DNA of 64,000 bases from Asticcacaulis sp. (GCA_024707255.1 JANQAC010000002.1:1730001-1794000); one strand, 5' to 3'; positions 19,352 to 28,559 are shown, counted from the stretch's first letter. Numbers and translations are program-made. The notes: generated from the sequence alone by a model not told the origin.

Positions 19352-20125
19352 CTAAAAACCAAGCTCATGCTGAACTTGATCATCCACTCTTAGTATACCA
19401 ACTAGAAGCCATTGGCTTTTACGTCTCGAATGAGTTCCAAAGGCAAGCCTCATTCCTTTATTGAGATAATCAGTCTCATATGTATTTTTCAAAGATTTAA
19501 GAGCTTCGTCTTCGCTACTGAGTTTTGCTCTGCGACGGAAAAAGGCAGTCGATGTTTCCCAGTCGTCACAAGTGTGGCTGTGCTCTGTTCCAGAATCGCT
19601 CTTCCATTTAAAGCTAAATTCATACGGGCAAGGTGTCAGCGGCTTTGCAGGCGCGTCAAAGAATGAAAATTGATTAGCTAAATCAGCATGTTTTCGTGCT
19701 TCATCCGTGAGTTCAGATTGGCTCTTCTTTTGCCATTTAAGCGTGAGCTCTTTTGGTTTTAAAAGCGTCAAGGTCTCATATCGAGATTCAGCTTCATGAA
19801 AATTTTCTCTCGTCATAATTCCTGCGAGGCGGGAACGTTCGCTTTGTCTCAAGCTGCTCGTGACCCTTATAGATTCGGGAACTACCTTCTGACTTTCCTT
19901 ACGTCCGTCATGGCGAGGCGACGTATATTGGTATTTAAGCCAATCCCACCGCGCGAATTTTTGCGGTTCCTGTAAAATTCTAAAGGGGACAGGGTAAAGA
20001 CGCCGCCACTTGTGGTCTCGTCCTACTCCCGCACAACAAACAGTTTCAGAATAACTGCTACTACGGTGAGGAACGGCCTTCACCAAAATTAGACATTCAT
20101 CAGGCGATTGCTTTAACGTGCTCAA
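19352..20125 (-). CDS. Unknown protein encoded with DUF488 protein
   Basis: A 257-residue protein I cannot assign to a family. Landmarks are CLILVKAVPHRSSSYSETVC near the N-terminus, WRRLYPVPFR and KFARWDWLKYQY at about 40-70, a charged helical middle, and a C-terminal HSRRKSQWLLVGILRVD segment; Trp- and Arg-rich patches suggest nucleic-acid contact, but that is speculation. The likely start is TTG 20125, inside the end of the DUF488 gene (26-bp overlap), with GGGGG about 9 nt upstream. Codons are much richer in A and T than in neighbouring genes. The tight overlap implies that the two proteins act together or are made in fixed ratio. Confidence 0.65.
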   Translation of the reverse strand: MSTLKQSPDECLILVKAVPHRSSSYSETVCCAGVGRDHKWRRLYPVPFRILQEPQKFARWDWLKYQYTSPRHDGRKESQKVVPESIRVTSSLRQSERSRLAGIMTRENFHEAESRYETLTLLKPKELTLKWQKKSQSELTDEARKHADLANQFSFFDAPAKPLTPCPYEFSFKWKSDSGTEHSHTCDDWETSTAFFRRRAKLSSEDEALKSLKNTYETDYLNKGMRLAFGTHSRRKSQWLLVGILRVDDQVQHELGF

Positions 20126-20564
20126 ATTGTCGGACCCCCAAATGCTTGGCCTTTACACCAACCAAGGACTCGATCTTATCTGATACCAACCTGCGGTGGC
20201 AATACCTATAATCTCGCTCATAGCAGAGCAAACAAACATCCGCGTTTTGCATTTTTTCGATAATAATATCGATACACGCTGCCGCCTCTTCAGTTTCTAA
20301 AACTTTTTTATAAATATACTCAAATAAACGGAAATTTCCTGCTCTCGCGGCATCTCGCCCCTCCTTGGGATCGCCTAGAGCACGCAAATGAGTATAGCCG
20401 ATACCAGCTTCGGCCAGTGCTGCATCTAAGCTTGATTTTGAAAATCCCGGCCGGCGCGACTGTGCCCTGTCACGAATGTCAATGACAAGTGTTACGCCGG
20501 TTTCAGCCAAGGTGCTCACAAAATCAGTCTGCGACACCCCCTCGTAACCAATAGTATTCAGCAT
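20100..20564 (-). CDS. DUF488 family protein
   Basis: A 154-residue protein matching the DUF488 pattern: TIGYEGVSQTDFVSTL at the N-terminus, VIDIRDRAQSRRPGFSKSSL, GIGYTHLRALGDPKEGRD, and near the end LLCYERDYRYCHRRLVSD, where the Cys-Glu and CHR residues are conserved in the family. Biochemical function unknown. ATG 20564 is preceded by GAGAGGG. It is first of a two-gene overlapping unit in an AT-rich stretch between thiC and a receptor gene, which looks acquired. A stress, repair or defence role is only an inference from that context. Confidence 0.85.
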   Translation of the reverse strand: MLNTIGYEGVSQTDFVSTLAETGVTLVIDIRDRAQSRRPGFSKSSLDAALAEAGIGYTHLRALGDPKEGRDAARAGNFRLFEYIYKKVLETEEAAACIDIIIEKMQNADVCLLCYERDYRYCHRRLVSDKIESLVGVKAKHLGVRQFEHVKAIA

Positions 20565-20950
20565 TACACCCTCTCACAGACTCACTCATTAATTGCCTCA
20601 TGATTGCAATAACTAACTCTTAAAGCCAGAGGGTAGTTATTAAATAGGCTTATTATATGGTGCTTCGGCTCTGCTCCACGCCTCAATGCGCCAACTCACC
20701 TTCACCACATAGCTGCGCAGACAACTTGTAATTTCGCCTGATAGGGTTTATATAACTTCCATCAACGCCGATATCTCCGGCGGCGCATAGAGCTTACGAC
20801 CCCGCGCCCGGATTGAGTTTTCTCACATTATCCCCGTCGATCACCGCGCATTTATAAGCGGTGCATCCGGCTATTGAATTTCCAATTGCCTAACAAAAAA
20901 ACAGACCGCCGGAAACGTCCCATGGATGAAACCGCCGGCAAAGGATTATT
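20565..20950. other. Gene-free stretch upstream of the DUF488 unit and small gene
   Basis: About 385 bp with no convincing gene. The first third is AT-rich and probably holds the DUF488 promoter. An imperfect hairpin (ACCGC-gcatttataa-GCGGT) lies near 20851-20870, before the small gene at 20951. Nothing else identifiable was seen. Confidence 0.5.
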
Positions 20951-21103
20951 ATGTATACCCAAACCAAAACCCAAATGGCGCATATGCGCCCCGACCTGCG
21001 TCTCGTGGCCCGCAAGGCTGCCAGAAATACGGACCTCGTCGCCCTGCCCGTCGGCTTCAGCCGCCGCGAATTGCAGCGCCTTGTCGCCGACATGATCGAT
21101 TAG
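20951..21103 (+). CDS. Small 50-residue protein, unknown
   Basis: A short frame beginning MYTQTKTQMAHMRPDLRLVA and ending GFSRRELQRLVADMID. AAAGGA lies 6 nt before the ATG, codon use is GC-rich at third positions, and a strong terminator follows 33 bp after the stop, so it behaves like a real one-gene unit. It is basic and probably helical, with a C-terminal amphipathic segment (RRELQRLVADMID) like short regulators or adaptors. I do not recognise the family. It is a separate transcription unit from the AT-rich DUF488 pair. Confidence 0.6.
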   Translation: MYTQTKTQMAHMRPDLRLVARKAARNTDLVALPVGFSRRELQRLVADMID

Positions 21104-21128
21104 TCTTCCCCCCCACTCCACTCAATAA

Positions 21129-21165
21129 AAAAAAATGCCGTCCGGCAAACCGGGCGGCGTTTTTT
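21129..21165. terminator. Bidirectional intrinsic terminator
   Basis: Stem GCCGTCCGG / CCGGGCGGC (one non-Watson-Crick pair) with a CAAA loop (21137-21159). On the plus strand it is followed by GTTTTTT for the 50-residue gene; on the minus strand by a nine-T run for the large receptor gene. A second perfect hairpin (GGGAAGAGCG / CGCTCTTCCC, 21175-21200) sits between it and the receptor stop. Confidence 0.85.
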
Positions 21166-21257
21166 CGTTTGGGTGGGAAGAGCGCGCCAACGCTCTTCCC
21201 TGTTTTCGTCCGGCCCGCGGCAACCCGGAGAGGAAGCTTTAGCCGGACAAAACCGGC

Positions 21258-24200
21258 TTAGTAGCTCAGGTCGAAACCGACGCGCACATAACGCGGCGTG
21301 TTGTAGTTGGTCGGCGTACCGTAGTTTTCGTCCTTCACGTAGGTGTTCGTCGTATCGTCGTAATCGCTGTCATAGGTGGTGTAGCGGGTCACGACGCTGT
21401 GCGTGTCGAACAGGTTGAAGATATCGGCGCGCAGGACCAGGTTGCCGCCCATGGCGTACTTGGCGGGAACCGTGTAGCGCATCGAGACGTCGATATTCTT
21501 GGTCCAGTCGGCCTTCAGGCCCTTGCCCTGCGGAGCCGGTTCGCCGCCGCAATAATGCGACACCGCGCCGTAGCCGAAGGCGTAGCCGTCATCGGCGTTC
21601 AGGCCGAGACAGGAGAAGCGTTCGGGCGACTGCACGATCACGTTCGCGCCCACCATGAAGGACGGCGTGAGCTGATAGGAACCCCACAGCTTGAAGGTAT
21701 GGGTACGATCGCCGGCCAGCAGGCCGCCGGAATAGTTTTCCATACCGGGGGAATCCCAGCCGTAGGTGGCGCCGGCGTCATCCTGAACGGTGTTGCCGTA
21801 CTCAGTAACCGTGCCGGAATAGTTACCCGACAGGCGCGAGTAGGTGTACGACCCTTGCAGGCCCCACTTGCCATCGAAGGCGCGCTTGAAATCGAAGGTC
21901 AGCGCCTGGTATTCGCGCTTCGCATCGTGGAAATGACCGAGCTGGTCGGCCGACAGCGTGATGACGCGCTGATCGGTTTCACCCGGCAGGGCCTTCTTCA
22001 GGCGGATGGTGGCGGAATGATCGCCAACGTTCCAGACATAGTAGTTGTTGGAAATTTCGCCGCTGGTGTACTGCGAGTCATCCAGGTTGTTGTCGTTGAG
22101 GTAGGTGATGATGGCGTCGGTGAAGTCCAGATCTTCCGAAACGTCCTTGGTCGAACGCAGGGTGCCGGTGACGCCGACCGTCCACAGGTCGTTGATCCTG
22201 TAGCTGGTGCCGAGGATCACTTCGTCGACATGCGTGGCCTTCAGGCCCTCAGCCGTCTTGGAGTTGGCGCCTTCCTGCTCGCCATTGCCGTAGACGTAGC
22301 AATAGTTACCGGAGACGTCGACGCCGGAGAAGCCCGGCGCGGAGCCAAGGTTCGAGGTCGGGCACGGCGCGTCATAATTTTTCTTCACGTAGGGCGTGCC
22401 AACGGATTGCGGCAGACCTGTGGTCGCATCGATCACCCAGCCGCCGGCCGGCGCGTTGAAGTATTCCTGATAGTACAGGTCCTTGCCACGGAAGCCCATG
22501 TTCATGGCCGGCGGAATGAAGTTCTTGCCGAACGAACCGAATATCTTCCACTGGCCTTCGCCCGTCGGATCCCAGGCGAAGCCGAGACGCGGCGCGACAT
22601 TGCCATTCAGGTCCATATATTGCTGGCCCGACAGGTTGTACTGCTTGAAGGAGTCGTCACGCAGGCCGAACTGCAGGTTCAGGTTCCGGGTGACATCCCA
22701 CGAATCCTGGATGTAGACCGCCTGGCCTTCCGACGACACATTGCCGCCAAGGTGTTCATAGATCACGTTCAGCAGGGTCTGGTCGGCCACACCGTCATTA
22801 TTGGTGTCATAATCCCGGAAGCGGTACTGGACCGGCGAGCCACCGGTCAGGTCGGTCGTCTTGGTTTCCGAGTTCTTCTCGTGGTCGATGCCGAAGCGGA
22901 CGTGGTGGTGACCCCAGGCGTCGAAGCGAATATCGCCATCGGCGCGCCAGAACTTGCGCTCCATGTCAACGACATTGATCGCAGAGTTGGGCTGGCCTGT
23001 GGAGATCACATTATAGCTGCCGTCCACGGCATAATGGCGGACATAATAGCTCGTCAGGTCGGTCGGCAGCAGGTTGTCGCGGTCTTTCATGTCGCCGACG
23101 GCGGCCGAGACCGAGAACCAGTCCGTCACCTTGCCGGCATAGTTCAGCACCCAGTTCTGGCCGCCCAGTTCCTCGTTCACGCCGGCCTGGTAGGCGCCGA
23201 TGGTGTCCGTTGCAGGATCATAGGCGTACTGGCTCGACTTGTCGGTGTTGGTGGTGTCGAAATAGGTCAGCGAGACGTGCTGGGTCGGGGTGATGTAGCC
23301 GTCCAGCTTCAGGCCCAGGAACGGGTCGGTGTTCTTGGTTTTGGTGTAGGTATTGGTGTTGAGGCCCGCCTTGGTGTCGGCATAGTCGTTGAACTGGTAC
23401 AGACCGTAGGCGAACAGGCGATCCTTGATGATCGGGCCGCCGGCTTCCACCGACAGCGAGTTGTTCTGAACGCTGGTGAACTTGCCGCGATAGTCATAGG
23501 TATCGAGCTGGTCGTTGCGCAGGGTCGTCGGCTGGTAGTTACCATGGACCGCGAACATGAAGGTATTGGTGCCCGACTTGGTGGTGGCGTTGACCACGCC
23601 GCCGGTGGCGCGGCCGAATTCAGCGGCGTAACCGCCGGTCTTGACTTCGACGGTCTTGTAGAAGTCGAACGGCACGCGGGCGGACGACACATAGGTGTCC
23701 GGATTGGTGATGTTCAGGCCGTCGATATAGTAGGCGTTTTCAGCCACCGAGCCGCCGCCGAACGAGGCCACGGCGCGGTCGCCGGTGCCGAAGCCGGGAT
23801 TGCCCATGGTGACGGTCGGGGCCAGCATGGTCACGGCGGTCAGGTTGCGGGCGATCGGCTGCTGCGAGGTCAGAGTATCGAGGTCAACCGTCAGGCCCGT
23901 GGTGGTCTTGGTGAAGTCCTGGCGAACGCGCTTGCCCTTGACGACGATCGTTTGCGTGGCGCCGGTCGTATTCAGGGCGGCGTCGATGCGCACTTCCTGC
24001 GAGATAACGACGCTGACGGTGGCTTCATACTTATCGTAGCCCGGCGCCTCGACGACGACGGTGTAGTCACCCGGCTGCAGGCCGGTGGCTGAGAAAGAGC
24101 CGGCGGCGGTCGAGGTTAAAGTGCGTGACTGGTTCTGACCGACCGAGGTCAGGGTGACGGTGGCGCCGGCCACGGGTGCACCACTGCTGTCAGAAACCGA

Positions 24201-24359
24201 GCCGATAAGCGCACCCGAGGTGTAATCCTGCGCCTGGGCCACGGTCGGGGCGAGGACAATTGCCGTCACAGGCAGAACCAGCCCGGCAAGGGCCGCGCCA
24301 CACAGGGTCGTGGTCATCATCAGACCGCCCCGAATGGACTTCGTCTTCAAAAACTTCAT
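21258..24359 (-). CDS. TonB-dependent receptor with N-terminal carboxypeptidase-like domain
   Basis: A 1033-residue outer-membrane receptor. The signal peptide runs from ATG 24359 (GGAG 7 nt upstream) to about AQAQ, followed by a carboxypeptidase-regulatory-like Ig fold (ALIGSVSDSSGAPVAGATVT... GLQPGDYTVVVEAPGY), a plug (NAYYIDGLNITNP, GGYAAEFGRATGGVVNATTK) and a large beta barrel ending in YVRVGFDLSY. This is the Oar-like/OmpA-related group common in Caulobacteraceae. Substrate unknown. Unlike the receptor at 4981-7940 its frame is intact. It has a very AT-rich upstream region and a bidirectional terminator downstream. The ORF could begin at 24455, but that adds 32 residues ahead of the signal peptide. 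Confidence 0.93.
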   Translation of the reverse strand: MKFLKTKSIRGGLMMTTTLCGAALAGLVLPVTAIVLAPTVAQAQDYTSGALIGSVSDSSGAPVAGATVTLTSVGQNQSRTLTSTAAGSFSATGLQPGDYTVVVEAPGYDKYEATVSVVISQEVRIDAALNTTGATQTIVVKGKRVRQDFTKTTTGLTVDLDTLTSQQPIARNLTAVTMLAPTVTMGNPGFGTGDRAVASFGGGSVAENAYYIDGLNITNPDTYVSSARVPFDFYKTVEVKTGGYAAEFGRATGGVVNATTKSGTNTFMFAVHGNYQPTTLRNDQLDTYDYRGKFTSVQNNSLSVEAGGPIIKDRLFAYGLYQFNDYADTKAGLNTNTYTKTKNTDPFLGLKLDGYITPTQHVSLTYFDTTNTDKSSQYAYDPATDTIGAYQAGVNEELGGQNWVLNYAGKVTDWFSVSAAVGDMKDRDNLLPTDLTSYYVRHYAVDGSYNVISTGQPNSAINVVDMERKFWRADGDIRFDAWGHHHVRFGIDHEKNSETKTTDLTGGSPVQYRFRDYDTNNDGVADQTLLNVIYEHLGGNVSSEGQAVYIQDSWDVTRNLNLQFGLRDDSFKQYNLSGQQYMDLNGNVAPRLGFAWDPTGEGQWKIFGSFGKNFIPPAMNMGFRGKDLYYQEYFNAPAGGWVIDATTGLPQSVGTPYVKKNYDAPCPTSNLGSAPGFSGVDVSGNYCYVYGNGEQEGANSKTAEGLKATHVDEVILGTSYRINDLWTVGVTGTLRSTKDVSEDLDFTDAIITYLNDNNLDDSQYTSGEISNNYYVWNVGDHSATIRLKKALPGETDQRVITLSADQLGHFHDAKREYQALTFDFKRAFDGKWGLQGSYTYSRLSGNYSGTVTEYGNTVQDDAGATYGWDSPGMENYSGGLLAGDRTHTFKLWGSYQLTPSFMVGANVIVQSPERFSCLGLNADDGYAFGYGAVSHYCGGEPAPQGKGLKADWTKNIDVSMRYTVPAKYAMGGNLVLRADIFNLFDTHSVVTRYTTYDSDYDDTTNTYVKDENYGTPTNYNTPRYVRVGFDLSY

Positions 24360-24770
24360 AAAATTGCTCCGGGATACCGCCGGCTGGGTCATGAGCGACG
24401 CAACCGAAGAGTCCCTAAAGCGCCCATGTCGCAAATTCGTCAAATTAAAGTACAAAAAAATACAATTTCAACCGAAACATGTTGCAGTAAAAATACACAT
24501 TGTGTCGAATATTTACAATAACGACGCTATACGAACTATATTTGGCCAAATTTAAAATAATTACGCTATTTTTTGATATTTAAAAACAACGTTATTTACA
24601 TTATTTAAAAACCCATATTCAAAAATTTACTAACATTGTTATTTTATACATCTTTAACAAAAAAGAAAAAACAATCTGACTCCAAAGAAAGTCTCACGTG
24701 ATAGGTAATTACAGCCGCTGAATACCGCAATGTGCGGCTAATGGGTTGGGAAATCATATATTATAAGGTG
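24360..24770. other. AT-rich intergenic region upstream of the receptor
   Basis: About 410 bp, strikingly AT-rich against the GC-rich genome, with the palindrome TTTGGCCAAA near 24540 and several TTATTTACATT/TTATTTTATACAT-like repeats between 24590 and 24660. No coding frame looks real. It probably carries the receptor promoter and regulator sites, but none can be named. Confidence 0.5.
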
Positions 24771-24998
24771 TCAGCGCGCCCCGAAGTGGCGGCCGTGGCT
24801 GCGCGGATGCAGGATCATCAATATGCGCGGCGCTTCGGGATTGTGCGGCAAGGGCGAACCGCACTCCGCATAGAGCCACTCGCCCACCGCAAAGATGAGC
24901 GGTTTCAGGCGCTTCTGTATCACCAGTTGCGGACGCAAATCGCCCTCAAGCTCTACCCAGCAGCAATCAATCAGCCTGTCCATAGGCAATTGGGCCAT
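24771..24998 (-). CDS. Small conserved-looking protein, 75 residues
   Basis: Begins MAQLPMDRLIDCCWVELEGD, with later segments KPLIFAVGEWLYAECGSPLP and ILMILHPRSHGRHFGAR. Codon use is typical of the genome (G/C at most third positions), and AAAGG stands 6 nt before ATG 24998. The overlapping plus-strand frame (24732-25202) reads as a shadow: its composition is irregular. Family unknown. It is divergent from the phasin gene. Confidence 0.55.
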   Translation of the reverse strand: MAQLPMDRLIDCCWVELEGDLRPQLVIQKRLKPLIFAVGEWLYAECGSPLPHNPEAPRILMILHPRSHGRHFGAR

Positions 24999-25177
24999 AC
25001 GCCTTTACTCACCGCGGCCCGGCATTTCTCCTGCCGGTCCACGCACAAAACCCGCCTTCTGGTGAGTTGGTCAATCGTGTTCAAGCTTTGTTCCGAAAGC
25101 CACACGACTGTCAATTCACAAATGCTTTTCCGCATTCGGCATGGCTTTCTTATGCCGCTGCGGGCATTTCTGGCGGC

Positions 25178-25660
25178 ATGGCACGCACATCCTCCTACCT
25201 GAACCCCTTCGCCCTGTGGACCGACCTGGCCATGCAGACCATCGGCATGATGCTGGCCTCGGCCGAGGTCATCAGCCACCGCACGACACGCATGGCGAAC
25301 GCGTCCAGACCACCCAGCGCCAAGGATGCCGCCGAGTTCACCCTGATGGGGCAGGAAAAGATGGAGGCCGTTACGGAATCGATGCAGGCCGCCGGCATGG
25401 CGATGATGGCCTTTAGCCCGTTCGCGGCGATGAAGATGTTCAATGAAATGGCGGCCGTCCAGGCTGACATTTTCCACCTCGCTACCAGTTCGAGCCTGCC
25501 GATGGCGATCTCACGCAACCAGAAACTTGGCCGGTCAATGCGCCGGGCCGCCAACAGCGTGGCCAGCCTGTCTGACCAGACGGCTAATGGGGCGCTTGAT
25601 ACGCTCAAGCCGATCCATTCACGCGCCACGGCCAATGCCAGACGGCTGGGCAAAAGCTGA
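25178..25660 (+). CDS. Phasin-like protein (PHA-granule associated)
   Basis: A 160-residue helical, Met/Ala-rich protein beginning MARTSSYLNPFALWTDLAMQ and ending LKPIHSRATANARRLGKS, a pattern I know from Caulobacter proteins annotated as polyhydroxyalkanoate granule-associated phasins. The central region (MQAAGMAMMAFSPFAAMKMF) is amphipathic and would coat granules. The ATG at 25178 has only a weak ribosome-binding site; the longer frame to 25067 is unlike the family. A granule role is inferred from family resemblance. Confidence 0.65.
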   Translation: MARTSSYLNPFALWTDLAMQTIGMMLASAEVISHRTTRMANASRPPSAKDAAEFTLMGQEKMEAVTESMQAAGMAMMAFSPFAAMKMFNEMAAVQADIFHLATSSSLPMAISRNQKLGRSMRRAANSVASLSDQTANGALDTLKPIHSRATANARRLGKS

Positions 25661-25757
25661 CCGTCCAATATGTTGCGATTGGAAGCCGGAAGTGATGACG
25701 CAAGGTCAGAGAACCTTGCTATGCTGGCGGCAATCATAACACTGCCACGGCCCTGAC

Positions 25758-27017
25758 ATGAAATCCCCGCACGACCATACCCTGAGGCAGCCCCTCAGCG
25801 ACCTGATGCACGAACGCACATTGCCGATATACAAGACACCCGTCGCGGTGCGGAGCTGGGTCTACCTTGTCAGCGACGGTCAGCGCCAGGCGGAAACCGA
25901 CTGGATCAACAGCCTCGAAGCCGGTGATGCGGATCGCTGGCGGCTGGCGCAGTCCGACGAGACCAGTGGCCGCATCTGGGAGCGCCATGGCGAATTTTCG
26001 ACCTGGCTGAAATACGACACGGACATTTCGCTTTCGGCGGCCACAAAGGCTGATCTTGGCTTCTGCCGGATCCGCACGGCTGATTTTGACTGGCTGACCG
26101 GCGCGCCGGGCGAGGTCTTCCGCAGCGTCGAAATCTCAGTGTTGCCCTATGAACCCAAACCGGCGCAGTTGCAGAAGGTCATAGACCTGACCCAGGCGGT
26201 GTGTTGCGACGTATTTGACGGCGCCGCACGCATCTGGTCGGATTTCCGGATGCACGAGGGCGGTGCCGGCCGCATCTATGTGCAGGACAAGGGGCTTAAG
26301 AACGACGAGGCTTCGCGCCTGCTGCAAACCCTGATCGAGATCGGCCATTACCGTAAGCTGGCCCTGCTCGGCTTCCCGGTGGCGCGCACTTTGATGGGCT
26401 GGCTAAAGGACGCCGAAGCCCGCCTGGCCGGCCTGACCTCCGATATGGCCAGCCAGAGCGCTTCGCAGGAACAACTGCTCGAACGCCTGATGGCGCTCTC
26501 GGCGGAGGTTGAAGAGCGCGTCAATGCCGTCCGCTTCCGCCAGGGCGCCACAGACGCCTATGCCCGCCTGGCAGAAGACCGGCTGATCAGTTTGCGAGAA
26601 ACCCGCGTGGCCGGTTTTTCGACCATGCAGGAATTCATCGAACGCCGGTTGCAACCGGCCATGCGGACCTGCGAGGCAGCGTCACGGCGGCTGGACGATA
26701 TTTCGGCGCGCATCGGCCGGGTCAGTGACCTGCTGCGGGCGCGGATATCGATCTCTCTGGAAGTACAGAACCAAAGCCTGCTCAAGAGCATGAATGTTCG
26801 CGCCAAACTTCAGATGAAACTGTCCGGACTGGTCGAAGGGCTGTCGGTCTTCGCCGTTGGCTACTATATCTTCAGTCTGGTCAAATACATGATCGATCCC
26901 TTGCTCGATCCGCACCTGGCGCATCTGCTCTACGGACCGATCATCGCGGTGATCCTCATCCTGGCGTGGCTGTTCATCCACCACCGCAAGAAAAGCATCG
27001 GCCATTCGGAAACATAG
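25758..27017 (+). CDS. DUF3422 family membrane protein
   Basis: A 419-residue protein with the DUF3422 layout: a soluble N-terminal domain (HERTLPIYKTPVAVRSWVYL, GEFSTWLKYD), a long helical middle (LERLMALSAEVEERVNAVRF, probable coiled coil) and two C-terminal membrane segments (VFAVGYYIFSLVKYMI and LYGPIIAVILILAWLFI) ending in HHRKKSIG. Length is normal for the family. Function unknown; topology puts most of the protein in the cytoplasm. ATG 25758 lies about 100 bp after the phasin stop. No link to the neighbours is evident. Confidence 0.9.
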   Translation: MKSPHDHTLRQPLSDLMHERTLPIYKTPVAVRSWVYLVSDGQRQAETDWINSLEAGDADRWRLAQSDETSGRIWERHGEFSTWLKYDTDISLSAATKADLGFCRIRTADFDWLTGAPGEVFRSVEISVLPYEPKPAQLQKVIDLTQAVCCDVFDGAARIWSDFRMHEGGAGRIYVQDKGLKNDEASRLLQTLIEIGHYRKLALLGFPVARTLMGWLKDAEARLAGLTSDMASQSASQEQLLERLMALSAEVEERVNAVRFRQGATDAYARLAEDRLISLRETRVAGFSTMQEFIERRLQPAMRTCEAASRRLDDISARIGRVSDLLRARISISLEVQNQSLLKSMNVRAKLQMKLSGLVEGLSVFAVGYYIFSLVKYMIDPLLDPHLAHLLYGPIIAVILILAWLFIHHRKKSIGHSET

Positions 27018-27092
27018 GCTTTTGTCCTTCCCCTTCCCCCTGGCAGCCGATAAAGGAAGGCCCAACCTCCTCCGCCTGAGAAATATGAGTCG

Positions 27093-27972
27093 ATGTCCCA
27101 TCCTGAATTACTGAGCGGCCTGGCCGATATTGCCGACCAGTATGACGCTGTTTTCTGCGATATCTGGGGCGTCATCCACAACGGCCGTCAGCACTTCCCG
27201 ACCGCCTACGAGGCCCTGCGCGAATTCAAGGCGAAGCACGGCCCGGTCATCCTGATCTCCAATTCGCCGCGCCCGCGCGACAACCTGATCGAACAACTGG
27301 CCAGCACGGGAATCCTTTCAGACGGCTTCTCTGATGTGGTGTCCTCAGGTGACGCCACGCGCGAATATCTGCGTAAGTTCGCCACGCAAGGTGCCGGCTG
27401 GAAACTCGGCCCCGAACGCGACAATGTCATCTATGAAGACATCGATATCGATCTTTCCGGCACGCCCGAAACAGCGGCGTTCATTTCCTGCACCGGCCCG
27501 TTCGATGATGAAAATGACGTGCTGGAGCAATACCAGCACGCCTTTACCCTCGCCGCCGGGCGCAAGGTCGTCATGATCTGCGCCAATCCGGACAAGGTGG
27601 TGCAGCGTGGTGACAAGATCATCATGTGCGCCGGTTCGCTGGCCGATCTCTACGCATCGCTCGGCGGACCGGTCATCATGGCCGGCAAGCCCTACGCACC
27701 GATCTATGACCTGTGCTATTCAGCGCTGGAAAAGATCACCGGCAAGCCGCATGACAAGTCGCGCATCCTGGCCATCGGCGACGGCCTGCCGACGGATGTA
27801 CTGGGCGCCAACGGCCAGGGGACTCGATCTTTTGTTCATCGCTGCTGGTATCCATGCCGCAGAGGCCACCAATGCCGAAGGCGTGCTCGATCCGCTGCTG
27901 CTCAAGGCCGTGCTTGATACAGAGATGGCCAATGCGAAATACGTCGCCGATGCCCTGAGATGGAAGGCTTAA
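27093..27972 (+). pseudogene. HAD-superfamily hydrolase (TIGR01459 type), one frameshift
   Basis: Predicted phosphatase of the HAD IIA group. The nucleophile motif is YDAVFCDIWGVIHNG near the N-terminus, LISNSPRPRDNL is motif II, and AGKPYAPIYDLCYSAL with GDGLPTDVLGANGQG gives the C-terminal motifs. The frame breaks at about 27820 (CAGGGGACTCGATC); dropping one base lets GQG continue into LDLLFIAAGIHAAEATNAEG. Joined length is about 292 residues. Its stop overlaps the stop of the convergent GNAT gene by 4 bp (27969-27972). Single-base break in a G run: probable sequencing error. Confidence 0.85.
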
Positions 27973-28428
27973 AGTACCTTCCGGTAAACGATGAAGCCTG
28001 AGCGCTGCGCCACCTTGTCGTAGAGCTTTTGCGCCGTGCGGTTGGTTTCGTGCGTATGCCAGTAAATCCGCGATGTGCCAGCCTGCCGTGCCGCTTCATA
28101 TACGGCTTCGATGAGGCCGCGCGCTATCCCCCTGCCCGCGGTACGCCTCCAGGGTATACAGATCCTGCATATAGCAACTCATCTCGATCGCCGAAGTCGA
28201 ACGATGAAAGAGATAGTGCGCCAGTCCGGCGATTATGCCGTCCTTTATCGCCACAACAGCCGATATCGGCTCCGCCGGATCAAGAAAGCGTGCCCAGGCT
28301 GTTTCAGTCACGATATCCGGCAGGGCGGTGGCGCCGGAGCGGCCATAAAAGGCATTATAGGCCAGCCAGAGCGGCAGCCACTGCGCATAGTCTTCCGGCA
28401 CGACCGGGCGAATGAGAAAATCGGACAT
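27969..28428 (-). pseudogene. GNAT family acetyltransferase, one frameshift
   Basis: About 152 residues after correction. Starts MSDFLIRPVVPEDYAQWLPL; the acetyl-CoA motif is LEAYRGQG, which should continue as IARGLIEAVYEAARQAGTSR, IYWHTHETN and AQKLYDKVAQRSGFIVYRKVL. The break is a run of five C on the plus strand (28128-28132); with one fewer base the two halves join. Substrate unknown. It converges on the HAD gene with overlapping stops, and its start is separated from the CheZ-like gene by a terminator. Confidence 0.85.
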
Positions 28429-28461
28429 GGCCCGTCATAACACTCCCCGCCGAAAAGCAAA

Positions 28462-28491
28462 ACGCCCGGCAGCCATGCGGCCACCGGGCGT
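28462..28491 (-). terminator. Intrinsic terminator of the CheY/CheZ unit
   Basis: Stem ACGCCCGG / CCGGGCGT with an inner CAGCCATGCGGCCA loop that can pair further. On the minus strand it runs into TTTTGCTTTTC, 70 bp after the CheZ-like stop. Confidence 0.8.
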
Positions 28492-28559
28492 CTTCACCAT
28501 CACAAATGTCTTGTCATCAGCGTCTTGCCGCGCTTCGTGACCGCTTTGCTTATATCGGT

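Noticed and set aside
21399..24092. An 897-codon open frame opposite the large receptor gene
   Set aside because: It mirrors the receptor's codon bias, has no ribosome-binding site or family motif, and the receptor on the other strand is unambiguous.
24732..25202. A 156-codon plus-strand gene opposite the 75-residue gene
   Set aside because: Irregular composition and no family signal; the minus-strand 75-residue frame has better codon use and a ribosome-binding site.
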